Assembly: GCA_905220665.1 (NCBI GenBank)
Contig: CAJNAR010000022.1
Location: 124,001 to 188,000 of the forward strand
DNA length: 64,000 bases
DNA from: Albugo candida
Taxonomy: Eukaryota; Oomycota; Peronosporomycetes; Albuginales; Albuginaceae
Direction of reading: 5' to 3'
This document shows, piece by piece, positions 12,321-21,888 of the stretch. The number at the start of each line of letters is the position of its first letter. Within the stretch, counting starts at the first letter, position 1. Made by a program: the position numbers and the translations under genes. Below the pieces are notes generated by a model. The model was not told where the DNA came from. It did not search any database and worked only from the letters and a program-made list of their open reading frames with translations.

Positions 12321-12333
12321 CTCATTTCAATTG
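12321..12333 (+). promoter_or_regulatory. Initiator-like motif of hydrolase 1
   Basis: CTCATTTCAATTG resembles the oomycete initiator core (GCTCATTYYNCAWTTT). It is about 290 nt upstream of the hydrolase ATG and identical in the spacer of copy 3 (from 21602). Copy 2 has CTCGTTTCAATT. Whether it sets the transcription start is not shown. Confidence 0.35.
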
Positions 12334-12461
12334 TACTTGTTACTGTACCGATCTCAGACAGAAGGCAATCCTAGCAGTCAGATCTACCAATGACTTCGCT
12401 GTTGTCGCTCTGTAACAGTACAACTTAATTGCCGGAAACACGCGATCGAAAAACCAAGCAA

Positions 12462-12466
12462 CCAAT
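12462..12466 (+). promoter_or_regulatory. CCAAT box upstream of hydrolase 1
   Basis: CCAATCACA context, conserved at 21742-21746 ahead of hydrolase 3 and absent from copy 2, where about 180 nt are deleted. It lies about 150 nt before the ATG. Confidence 0.35.
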
Positions 12467-12618
12467 CACAGGCTCGCTAAGTGTCTATTTCATCCAATCC
12501 CTATGCGCTGCTTCGTCGTACAACTCTACCTTCAACAACATGACGATAAATTCATGCTGAATTGATTTGCCATCACTCAACATTCCAATCAAGTCGACTA
12601 AAGTCACGTATCAATACA

Positions 12619-14202
12619 ATGCGTTCTCTGTATGGCGCCATTCATCCCGTTTGGATATCATTACTATCTCTCGCATTTTTCTCATTCAGTCTGATAAAAG
12701 CCCAACAGCCAAATGACCCCCAACAATGGGAGAACACCGCTGGCATCAAATTACTCCTCCAAGCAACACCCGATCTTGTGCAGTCTGGCATGCCGGCTGA
12801 TCTCGTTGTCATTCTCTTCATCAGTGAGCAGGATCCTCTCAACACGTTTGCCGGTCGAATTTCTTTCGTCCTCGACCAATTCGAGTACAATATGACGATT
12901 GTGGACAAACGCGTGTATATGACCCGGACAGACATTTATAGTCTCCAAATCGACGAAAATAGATGCCTTTTACAGAATGAAGTGCCTTCCGATATTGTGG
13001 CAAACGCTTTTTCGTCGCTAACAGTGGTGGATGGAGCACCAAATGATATCTACAATTGTACGAATACCACAAAGCGAATCCAAATAACCATTGCCAATAT
13101 GCCGTATCTCGTCTGCCCGTCTCCTAACGTCGTATCCGTTGACCCACAAAACACCACGTTGGCATCGAAGATCGCATTTTTACGAGCCCATGGGGATACC
13201 GTGATGGCTGGAAGCGATTTGGCAAGCCCACAAAACATGTCGAGCACAGAGTGTTTGCCCATTCCAAATCTCTCTTTGGATTATGTTGATCCGAATTTCG
13301 AGCAAGAAATCGTCCAATCCTACGACAAGAACGGATGTCAATGTCCCGAAAAGCGTCTTCCTTGCTTGTTTGTGCACGGAATCGGTGTTCGCGAAGATCA
13401 AGAGCCTGACGGTCCGTTCTACTATTGGAAAGGAACTACGCTCGAGGATCATTGCTGCTCAACAATTCGCTTTGTTCATTCGGATTCGGAGACGCGAGCC
13501 TGGCACGATGAAACACTTGCTCAGCGATACTGTGAAGCTGCTCTTGGGATGGCACCCTCTACAAACACAACTACTATTGAGAATATCGTTATCGTATCGC
13601 ACTCTGCCGGTAATCTGGTCGTCGCGAACGCTGAAACTCTAAATATTTGCAAGCTTGGTCAAACCGCCAAATGGATCGCATTAGCAGCACCTATGCGTGG
13701 AAGCTTTCTCGCGGACGAAGCCGAGTCCATTTGCTCAGGAACTACGACAGCATACAAAAAAATAACTTACTCGATCTCTCGCGCTTTCGATAAACAACAA
13801 CGATGTCCGCTTCCGCCAAGTAAGATATCGCTTGTCAGCAAAGAATCGAAATACTCCAACCCGGAGCTGGACGAGTTGTATGAGAAAGCCGAAGGCGTTT
13901 ACATGGCCAAAGCCAGCTCCATTTTGTGTGGAGCAAGCCATGTCGGTCTCATGACAACACGCGCTGCGAAATACACGTTCCTGTCAATATTGACGACTTC
14001 CGTGACCGAGAAGACTGATGGATCAGTATCCTTTTCAAGTTGTCGTGCCGGATACCGAGTGGAAGATTTCAAAACGACTTGGAAAAACACGCGACATTAT
14101 CTCGCGCGACTGAACCACGGTGATTCCAAGCTTGTTGGAATCAAGGACGGATGGTGGGGTGACGATCGAAAGCCTATAAAGTGGTTTAAATGTCAATTTT
14201 AA
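12619..14202 (+). CDS. Secreted alpha/beta-hydrolase (lipase-like), copy 1
   Basis: Predicted extracellular hydrolase, 527 aa, single exon. The N-terminus MRSLYGAIHPVWISLL...SLIKAQQ is a signal peptide, which is why the ATG at 12619 is preferred over the upstream in-frame codons. Two alpha/beta-hydrolase hallmarks are visible: an oxyanion-hole VHGIG (about res. 251) and a nucleophile elbow SHSAGN (Ser329), in the place of GxSxG. Cysteines are frequent (CQCPEKRLPC, DHCCS), consistent with disulfides outside the cell. Similar Cys-rich secreted lipase-like proteins with VHG and HSxGN motifs occur in other oomycetes as far as I recall; substrate unknown. Acid and His partners of the triad cannot be assigned with confidence; a candidate His is in GASHVGL. 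Paralogues: 16820 and 21889. It lies downstream of the intact HtrA. Confidence 0.8.
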   Translation: MRSLYGAIHPVWISLLSLAFFSFSLIKAQQPNDPQQWENTAGIKLLLQATPDLVQSGMPADLVVILFISEQDPLNTFAGRISFVLDQFEYNMTIVDKRVYMTRTDIYSLQIDENRCLLQNEVPSDIVANAFSSLTVVDGAPNDIYNCTNTTKRIQITIANMPYLVCPSPNVVSVDPQNTTLASKIAFLRAHGDTVMAGSDLASPQNMSSTECLPIPNLSLDYVDPNFEQEIVQSYDKNGCQCPEKRLPCLFVHGIGVREDQEPDGPFYYWKGTTLEDHCCSTIRFVHSDSETRAWHDETLAQRYCEAALGMAPSTNTTTIENIVIVSHSAGNLVVANAETLNICKLGQTAKWIALAAPMRGSFLADEAESICSGTTTAYKKITYSISRAFDKQQRCPLPPSKISLVSKESKYSNPELDELYEKAEGVYMAKASSILCGASHVGLMTTRAAKYTFLSILTTSVTEKTDGSVSFSSCRAGYRVEDFKTTWKNTRHYLARLNHGDSKLVGIKDGWWGDDRKPIKWFKCQF

Positions 14203-15077
14203 GACGCTTTCGGTAACGAATAATTATCCATTTTTCATTGCGATCATTGTTTTGTCTGAGAAATGCTGTGCCAAACCTTCTCCGTCATTTAGAAAAATGC
14301 ACTCATTGTGAGAACGAGTGGCACTCCGCTTCGTTTTTACCAGGGTATCATGGTCTCCAAGGTTGGTGATGCGAAATCTGCAAATTTGAATAGAATAGTA
14401 GAACGACGTGATCACGTGCGTTTTAGCTGGTCGATGCGTTACTCTGATAAATGAAGTTTCATAGTCATATTAAAAGGGGGAAGTCCAATCTTTTTGCTCT
14501 CTTCCTACGTTGACGTTGAATGAGGTTCTTTGTAACTATGAGTGATTGTCATGCATCGATTCGATCCGCTGCAAACTCAAGCTTCTTCCTCAGATGTAAC
14601 GTAGCAAAGAGAATCAATTCGCTTGATCTATTGTGCCAAACTTCCACTCAAGTGAAAGTCCCTTGCAACTCTTTTTTATCGCGTTTCGTGAACCGCTATC
14701 ACTTGTGACAGCTGGTTCTATGTTCTGTGCTGCTACTGACTGGAGAGGCTTTTTCTTGCATAGACGGGTATCTGATTAACATCTAAAAAGCGGATTGCAT
14801 CCTACAAAGCAGGAAGAAGCTTGTGAATGACGGAGTAGTGGAAAGATGCACTCGGTTGCGCAAATAAAGGTACTTAAATTTAATCTGACATCAGAATGAA
14901 CAATTAGGCTCGCTGTTCCTACTTGCTACGGACCCCAAAAGGGAGTCTGCTGTTTTAGTAGTGAAACGCCTTATCTGAAGCAGCAATTTTTTATTAGTAG
15001 CCAGTATTCAATAAGCTGAGTGTGAAGGCCTCTGTTTTCGCTTCGTAGTCCAAAGTTCATATTCTGACGATCAGGAT
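14203..15077. other. Spacer after hydrolase 1
   Basis: No gene recognised. The first part resembles the DNA following hydrolases 2 and 3 (for example the ACTGTGAG/ATTGTGAG...AGTGGC block). No ceramidase remnant could be seen, unlike the matching place after hydrolase 2. Confidence 0.5.
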
Positions 15078-15991
15078 CTTGGATAGTTGAACTGCGAGCA
15101 TACATTGTCACGAACGCTCATGTTGCAAACCGCTGCAAACGATACTCTCGTATCGAAGTACTTTAGCTGATGGGAGCAAAGCTTGCATAGTCTGGACCGC
15201 ATGTCGGACCTTTCTATAATACAAGTGCAGCGTCTAACTCATCTTTCAGCGAATGAAGCAGCTCACGATGAGAAAACGATCGAATGGCCTGTTCTCCAGT
15301 TTGGGTCATCGAGTCAGCTACGACCCGGGGAATGGGTGTGTGCTCTGGGAAGCCCTTTCACACTTCAGAATAGCGTTAGTGCTGGAATCATCAGTGCGGT
15401 TGCACGACAAAGTAGGGAATTAGGATACTTTGGAAAGAGTCGGGGCGAATATCTGCAAAATGATGCAGCCACCAACACTGGAAACTTAGGTGGTCCTCCT
15501 GTAAATTCGGATGGTCAAGTGATAGGAATCAATACAATGAAAGTTGAAGAGACGTTGGAATCTCTTTTGCAATTCCGGTGGATGTAGCTGCACAAGTGAT
15601 CAGACAATTGCTACAGCATCGAAAGGTTATACGGCCGTGCATTGGACTGCAAATGATAAATGTGACGTCAGAAGTTTTAGGAATCATACGTCATCATTAC
15701 AAAAACGTTCCGAAAGAACTTGAAAGCAGTAAAGCATCTCACAAGTATAATGGTGGTGTTATGGTAAAATCTGTCGCGCGAGGATCATCAGCTGAAAAAG
15801 CGGGAATATTGGCCGGTGACATTATCGTCAGGTATGATTCGAATCTCGTCAAAACTACACGAGACATTCTGGGACTATTGGGATTTGAAATTGGACGGTC
15901 CATACATGTTCAATTATGGAGACGTGGAGAGGACAGTTTGAAGTTGTTGACAATCATCACAGAAATGCTTCCAAGTAATAACTCGTTGTAG
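15078..15991 (+). pseudogene. HtrA protease pseudogene, copy 2
   Basis: Nearly the same sequence as 10721-11637 but broken. The 5' exons encoding the targeting sequence and membrane anchor are missing. A one-base loss near 15160 shifts the frame after RIEV, and a short segment encoding part of SKIPAS is deleted. The serine codon of GNSGGPL has become TTA (15486-15488, giving GNLGGPP), removing the nucleophile. Another indel near 15550 splits the open frame into 15183-15587 and 15578-15991. The C-terminal PDZ region is still open. Cannot be an active protease. Confidence 0.9.
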
Positions 15992-16819
15992 ACTCATGGA
16001 GTGGTCGTAGGTCTTCATTTTATGGCAAGGATTTCAATTAGTATTTCATGCACAATCTCTTGTGCTGCAAGAGCGAGTGGTATGCTCGAAGAATTGTTTG
16101 ACACTTTGCGTTTGTCTTGATCTGATGATTCGACACGTTCCGTCTCGAGCCCTGAACGAGGGAAATGTAGTTGTAGTCCGTACGTACAATAGGGGAAGCT
16201 ATTATCCAAAAAAGAAGTCAGCAGTTGTAGACATTAATGATGGGATCTTCAGCAGGCGGCTTTGCTTGACAAGTGCTCTTATAGATAATTACTCACACGT
16301 CAATGCAGTGACGAAAGAGGACATCACGTTCTAATTAACTATATTGTCGCATCAACAACCTCACGCATTGACTTATTCCAATACCAATGATTGACACAAA
16401 AATTGTTTTCTCAAATGGCACGTTTGATGTATACAAAGGGCTTTCACGCCTTGCAGCTGCACGGAAACACGGCAGTCACCATATACACCAATACTCAAGT
16501 CGGAATGCATTTTCCCGAGTAAGTAGTTGACGTTCATTCAATCTGAATCTCCTACTTACTTGAACAAGTACTGAAGCACTGAGGTAGTCAGTCAGAGTGA
16601 ATTTAATTGGACTTCCCAATTTTTCTTCTATATTCAGTAGCGAGTAAAAAAGAGCATAATATAGATAGCAATAAAATTCAGACGACAACTGAATAAGTCT
16701 CTCGTTTCAATTATCGATGTTACTGTACGGGACGTCAACAACATGACGATTATCATGCTGAATCGATTCGCCACCACTCAAAATCCCGATCAGATTGACA
16801 AAAGTCACAAATCAACACA
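15992..16819. repeat. HtrA-hydrolase spacer, copy 2 of 3
   Basis: Homologous to 11638-12618 and 20777-21888. It lacks about 180 nt that the other two have just before CAACAACATGACG; that segment includes the CCAAT box. Confidence 0.75.
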
Positions 16820-18406
16820 ATGCGTTCTTTGCATGGCGCCACTCATCGCGCTTGGATATCAATGCTATATCACGTTTTCCTCTCATTCAGTCTCATAAAA
16901 GCCAAACAGCCGAATGGTCCCCAGCAATGGGAAAACAGCGCTGGCATCAAATTGCATCTCCAAGCTGCATCCAATCTTGTGCAGTCTGGCATGCCGGCCG
17001 ATCTCGTTGTCATTCTCTTCATCAGTGAGCAGGATCCTCTAAACACGTTTGCCGGTCGAATTTCTTTCGTCCTCGACCAAATCGAATACAATAAGACGAT
17101 TGTGGACAAACGCGCGTACATGACCCGGACAGAGATCGATAGTCTTCAAATCGAAGAAAATGAATGCCTTTCACAGAATGAAGTATCTTTCGATACTGTG
17201 GTAAACGCTTTTTCGTCGTTAAAATTGGTGGATGGATCACCAGAAATGATCAATGGTCGTGCGCATACCAAAAAGCGAATCCAGATAACCATTGCCAATA
17301 TACCGTACCTGGTTTCCTCGTCTCCTAATGTCGTATCTGTTGACCCAACAGGCCCCACGTTGGCATCGAAGATCGCAATTTTACGAGCCTGTGGGGATGC
17401 TGTAAAGTCGAGAGACATTTTGAAACGGCCACAAGGCATGTCCATCACAGATTGTTTTCCTATTCCAAATCTCTCTTTGGATTATGTTGATCCGAATTCC
17501 GAGCAAGAAACCGTCCAATCCTACGACAAGAACGGATGTCGATGTCCCGAAAAGCGTCTTCCTTGCTTGTTTGTGCACGGAATTGGCGTTCACGAAGATT
17601 CAGAGTCTGACGGTCCGTTCTACTATTGGAAAGGTACTATGCTCGAGGATCATTGCTGCTCAACAATTCGCTTTGTTCATTCGGATTCGGAGACGCGAGC
17701 CTGGCACGATAAAACACTTTCTCAGCGATTCTGTAAAGCTGCTCTTGAGCTGACAGCGACAAACACAAACACAAAGACTATCGAGGATATCGTTGTTGTT
17801 GCGCACTCTGCCGGTAATCTGGTTGTTGCGAACGCTGAAGTTCTGGAGATTTGCATGCTTGGACCAACCGCAAAATGGATCGCGTTAGCAGCACCGATGC
17901 GTGGAAGTTTTCTCGCGGATGAAGCCATTTCCATTAAATCAGGGAGAGCAAATCCATTAAAAAAAGTGAGTTTTGTGATCTCCCGCTTTTTCGAAAAAGG
18001 AAACCAAGATTCGCTTCCGCCAAGCAAGGTATCGCTTGTCACCAAAGAATCGAAATACTCCAATTCGGAACTGGACGAGATGTATGAGAAAGCTGAAGGC
18101 GTTTACATGACCAAAGCCAGCTCTATTTTGTGTGGAGAAAGCCCTGTCGGTCTTTTCATGGCGCACGCTGCTAAATATACGATCCTGTCAATAATTACGG
18201 CTACCATGACTGAGAAGGCTGATGGATCAGTATCCTTTTCAAGTTGTCGCGCCAGATACGAAGAGGCAGATTTCCAAACGACTTGGGAAAATACGCGACG
18301 TTATCTTGCGCGACTGAATCACGGTGATTCCAAGCTTGTTGGAATCAAGGACGGATGGTGGGGTGACGATCGAAAGCCTATAAAGTGGTTTAAATGTCAA
18401 TTTTAG
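16820..18406 (+). CDS. Secreted alpha/beta-hydrolase (lipase-like), copy 2
   Basis: Intact single-exon paralogue of the gene at 12619, 528 aa. Signal peptide MRSLHGATHRAWISML...SLIKAKQ. VHGIG and nucleophile AHSAGN are kept. The C-terminal end (WGDDRKPIKWFKCQF) is identical to copy 1. Of note, the conserved SHVGL of copies 1 and 3 reads SPVGL here, so a candidate catalytic or structural His is replaced by Pro. Its upstream region has lost about 180 nt. It may therefore differ in activity or expression; inference only. Confidence 0.8.
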   Translation: MRSLHGATHRAWISMLYHVFLSFSLIKAKQPNGPQQWENSAGIKLHLQAASNLVQSGMPADLVVILFISEQDPLNTFAGRISFVLDQIEYNKTIVDKRAYMTRTEIDSLQIEENECLSQNEVSFDTVVNAFSSLKLVDGSPEMINGRAHTKKRIQITIANIPYLVSSSPNVVSVDPTGPTLASKIAILRACGDAVKSRDILKRPQGMSITDCFPIPNLSLDYVDPNSEQETVQSYDKNGCRCPEKRLPCLFVHGIGVHEDSESDGPFYYWKGTMLEDHCCSTIRFVHSDSETRAWHDKTLSQRFCKAALELTATNTNTKTIEDIVVVAHSAGNLVVANAEVLEICMLGPTAKWIALAAPMRGSFLADEAISIKSGRANPLKKVSFVISRFFEKGNQDSLPPSKVSLVTKESKYSNSELDEMYEKAEGVYMTKASSILCGESPVGLFMAHAAKYTILSIITATMTEKADGSVSFSSCRARYEEADFQTTWENTRRYLARLNHGDSKLVGIKDGWWGDDRKPIKWFKCQF

Positions 18407-19199
18407 GACGCTTTCGGTAATGAGTGATCATTAATTTTTATCGCGACCATTGTTATGTGCTTTAGCAAACCCTTTCGTTCGTTGAAAAAGATGCAGTGAC
18501 TGTGAGGATGAGTGGCGCGCCGATCAAGCCTGGATACAGCAACGCCTTTGTGCTGAAAGCGCCTGCGGTTTACTGCGTAATGGGTGTAGAAATCTCTTCA
18601 CTTAGCGTGGGACGTGTAGTGCTCAAATAGCTATTGTTAGGAGTGTATATGTTTACCAATTCGTACATATATCGCATTTATCGAATTTCGCAAGGTTTAA
18701 CGAAATTTTCCCTGTTCTCGCTACGCTCTAAATGGAAGTGCTTAGACGGAATGAGACTCACAAAAAAATTCATCCATCGTACACTTTCAAATAAGCTCAT
18801 CCTTTCCGCCGTAATTGACATTGTACGGATACCGCAATTTCGCATATTCGCGCCATTGTCTCACGTTCTCGAGTTTCTACTAAAACTGTGATCGGGCTAT
18901 CACACGCGTAAACTGTAGCATCTCCATTTTGGAAATCAATGACCTATTGTAAATGCTGGTGCGTTGATGATTTCAAAATTGATTCTGTGTTATGATTGTC
19001 CTTACCTGCTATTTTTTCTCTTCTACGCCTTACTGTCCAAGTTTACCGAACTGCCTTTTTCTCTGGTTCTACCTGGATTTTTTAGGTAACGTGCAATCAT
19101 GCCTATACATGTTTGCCTAGATCTGACAGCCGTCTCTTTCGAGCGTACTGAAGCTCCTCAAGATCCAGTTGCACCATCCCTTTTTCTGACCTTTTCCAA
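18407..19199. repeat. Hydrolase-ceramidase spacer, copy in unit 2
   Basis: Aligns along its length with 23458-24040, for example GTGTATATGTTTACCAATTC versus GTGTATGTCTACCGATTC, and the ACTGTAG(C/G)ATCT block. No gene seen. Confidence 0.7.
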
Positions 19200-19556
19200 A
19201 AGCAACAACTTGTGCGAATTAGTTTAAATCTTATGACCCAGGAGAATTCCCTAATGAGCGCGGTCCATTTACGTACGAATTCGACTTCTCGAGCTTAGTT
19301 GACCTTGAAAGCGGCGTCATTTTTGACAGTGTTCCGTGGGGTAAACGATTTGGTGATTTGCACCGTGATGTCCGTGCAAAGTACGATATTGGGGGCTACG
19401 GTTGAAGTTTCTTTTTATGGCGGACATCCTACAGTACGGTATGATGAAATCAAATCTTTTTGCGATGTGGAGAAAATGGGGCAGAGTAGGAAGGGATCAG
19501 AGGCACAGATCAGGCTGCGGGATGATTCCTGGGACGTATGGATGTACTGGAGTCGT
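19200..19556 (+). pseudogene. Neutral ceramidase C-terminal fragment
   Basis: Matches about 25665-26004 of the intact ceramidase (shared frames reading VEVSFYGGHP and YDEIKSFCDVEKMG) but lacks everything upstream, including the active site, and is shifted by an extra base near 19391. About 1.6 kb of the gene body has been lost between the spacer and this scrap. It ends abruptly in GTCGT, where HtrA exon-1 sequence takes over. Confidence 0.88.
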
Positions 19557-20776
19557 TCGCCCATGCTTTTAATCATTACGAAATTCATACGCAATTGCTG
19601 CAATAGTAGGCTCATTGGTCGCTGCTCTTGTCGCCTCTGCATCGGATTCCCATACGACTTGCCTGATCTTCCTGATTGAATCCGTTCCGAATTCTACCGA
19701 TTGACACTACCTGCTCATAGATCACTCTCTATCAGAGACGCACGCGGAAAATCCCACACAAAAATCTGTATCGAAATTCTATTGTGGATGCTGTAGAAAT
19801 TGCTGCACCCGCCGAGTCAATATTGCATTTGTCCGGTAACATAAAGAACATGCAATTAGCTTGAGATATTGAAAGCTTGATGTAGGTCGCGCCATAAGTG
19901 CTGCATCAGGATTCTTTTAGAACCGCGAGGATACATTGTCACGAATGCCCATGTTGTAGACCGCTCAAACGATACTCTCGTATCGAAGTTACTTGTGTTG
20001 CTTGAAGCAAAATCCCAGCAAGCTTGCATAGTCAGGACCGCATGTCGGACCTTGCTATAATGCAAGTACAGCGAATGAAGCAACCGATGATAAGAAAACG
20101 ATCGAGTAGCCTGTTCTCCAGTTCGGGTCATCGAGTCAGCTACGACGTGGTGAATGGGTGTGTGGTCCAGGGAGCCATGTTACACTTCAGAATGGCGTTA
20201 GTGCTGGAACCATTACTCCAGTTGCACGACAAAGTAGTGAATTAGGATACTTTGGAAAGAGCGCGGGCGAATATCTGCAAACTGATGCAGCCATCAACAC
20301 TGAAAACTCAGGTGGTCCTCTTGTAAATTTGGATGGTCAAGTGACAGGAACCAAGACAATGAAAGTTGAAGATAGCGTTGGAATCTCTTTTGCAATCCCG
20401 GTGGATGTAGCTGCACAAGTGATCAGACAATTACTACAGCATCGAAGGCTTATACGGTGGACTACAAATGATAAACGTGATGTCAGAAGTTTTGGGAATC
20501 TTGCGTCATCATTATAGAAACGTTTCGAGAGAACTAAAAGCAGTAACGCATCTGATAAGTATAATGGTGGTGTTATGGTAAAATCTGTCGCGCGAGGATC
20601 ACCAGCTGAAAAAGCGGGAATATTGGCCGGTGACATTATCGACACGGGACATTCTGGGACTCTTGGGATACGAAATTGGGCGGTCCATACACGTTCAATT
20701 ATGGAGACGCGGAGGGGATGGTTTGAGATTGTTGGCAATCATCACAGAAATGCTTCCAAGGAATAACTCGCTGTAG
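19552..20776 (+). pseudogene. HtrA protease pseudogene, copy 3
   Basis: Begins within the targeting/anchor exon (YAIAAIVGSL-like sequence, now with a stop) and runs to the C-terminus. It has several frameshifts and stops (for example FF-stop-NREDT in place of FFIDPRGYI), a loss of sequence between the trypsin-like and PDZ parts, and Gly to Glu just before the active site (ENSGGPL; codon 20302-20304). The two introns are still traceable. Not functional. Confidence 0.9.
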
Positions 20777-21888
20777 AATCATGGAGTGATCGTATGGATC
20801 CATTTTTTAGAAGGAAATTTCAAGTCAATATGTCGTGCACAATCTTTTGTGCTGCAGTAGCAAGTGATACGCTCGAATAAACGCTCGACGCTTAACCTGT
20901 GTCTTCGATCTTGATGTATCGAAACGTTCCACTTGGAGCCCTGAACGAGGACAATGTAGTTGTAGCCCGTAGAAATTGGGAAGCTTTCTTCCCCAAAACT
21001 AGTCGGCAGTTGTAGGCATTACGGATGGGATTCTCGGCAGGTAGCTTTGCTTGGCAATTGATCTTCAAGATAATTACGTACACGTCGATGTGGTGACGAT
21101 AGTGGACACCACGTCCTGATTAACTAGACTCTCGCAGCAACAAAATCACGCATTGACTTCTTCCAATAACAATGACAGATACAAAAAATTTTTATCAAAT
21201 GGCACATTTGTTGGATATGGTGGAATTCCACGCCTTGCAGCTGCACAGCGACAACCCATTCAACATAGTCCCAATACTTGAGTAGAATGCATTTCCCCAA
21301 GTTAGGTGTTGACGTTCTTAAAATACTTATCTGAGTAAGTACTGAACCATTACGGTACGTAATCTGAGTTGGCCATGATGATGCGACTTTATGTGGTACA
21401 CCTCAAGGCGGATGTATTATCTTAGGATACCATCGGGATATTACGTAGTCAATCCTATTGGATAAAAATGGAAAGGCTATCAATAACCGATCAGGCAAAC
21501 GTAGGACCATGTTCGTATAACACACTTTTCGATTGAAACTGCTCTAAAAAAAGGGAGCGTAATACAGATAGTATCATAATCCAGACGAAAACTGGAACTC
21601 TCTCATTTCAATTGTACTTGTTACTGTAGCGATCTCAGAGAGAAGACATCCGAGCAGTCAGATATACCAATGCGTTCACTGTCGTCGCTCTGTAACAGTG
21701 CAACTTCATTGCCACAAGCACACGATCGAAAAACGAAACAACCAATCACAAGTGTCTGTTTCATCGGATTCGTATGCGCTGCTTCGTCGTACAACTCTAC
21801 CTTCAACAACATGACGATAATTCATGCTGAATCCATTCGCCACCACTCAAAATCCCGATCAGATTGACAAAAGTCACAAATCAATACA
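20777..21888. repeat. HtrA-hydrolase spacer, copy 3 of 3
   Basis: Homologous to 11638-12618, with an additional stretch of about 150 nt around 21370-21540 that I do not see in copy 1. Carries the same initiator-like motif (from 21602) and CCAAT box (21742-21746) as copy 1. Confidence 0.7.

Larger units (their letters stand above)
11638..12618. repeat. HtrA-hydrolase spacer, copy 1 of 3
   Basis: The interval between the HtrA stop and the hydrolase start matches 15992-16819 and 20777-21888 along most of its length. For example, all three begin with a GACTCATGGAGTG-like block (GAATCATGGAGTG in the third) and share CAACAACATGACGAT near the hydrolase start. It contains the hydrolase promoter. Confidence 0.75.

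Noticed and set aside
12642..13642. Many frames overlapping the three hydrolases
   Set aside because: They recur at the same offset in all copies because the genes are homologous; no independent coding evidence.
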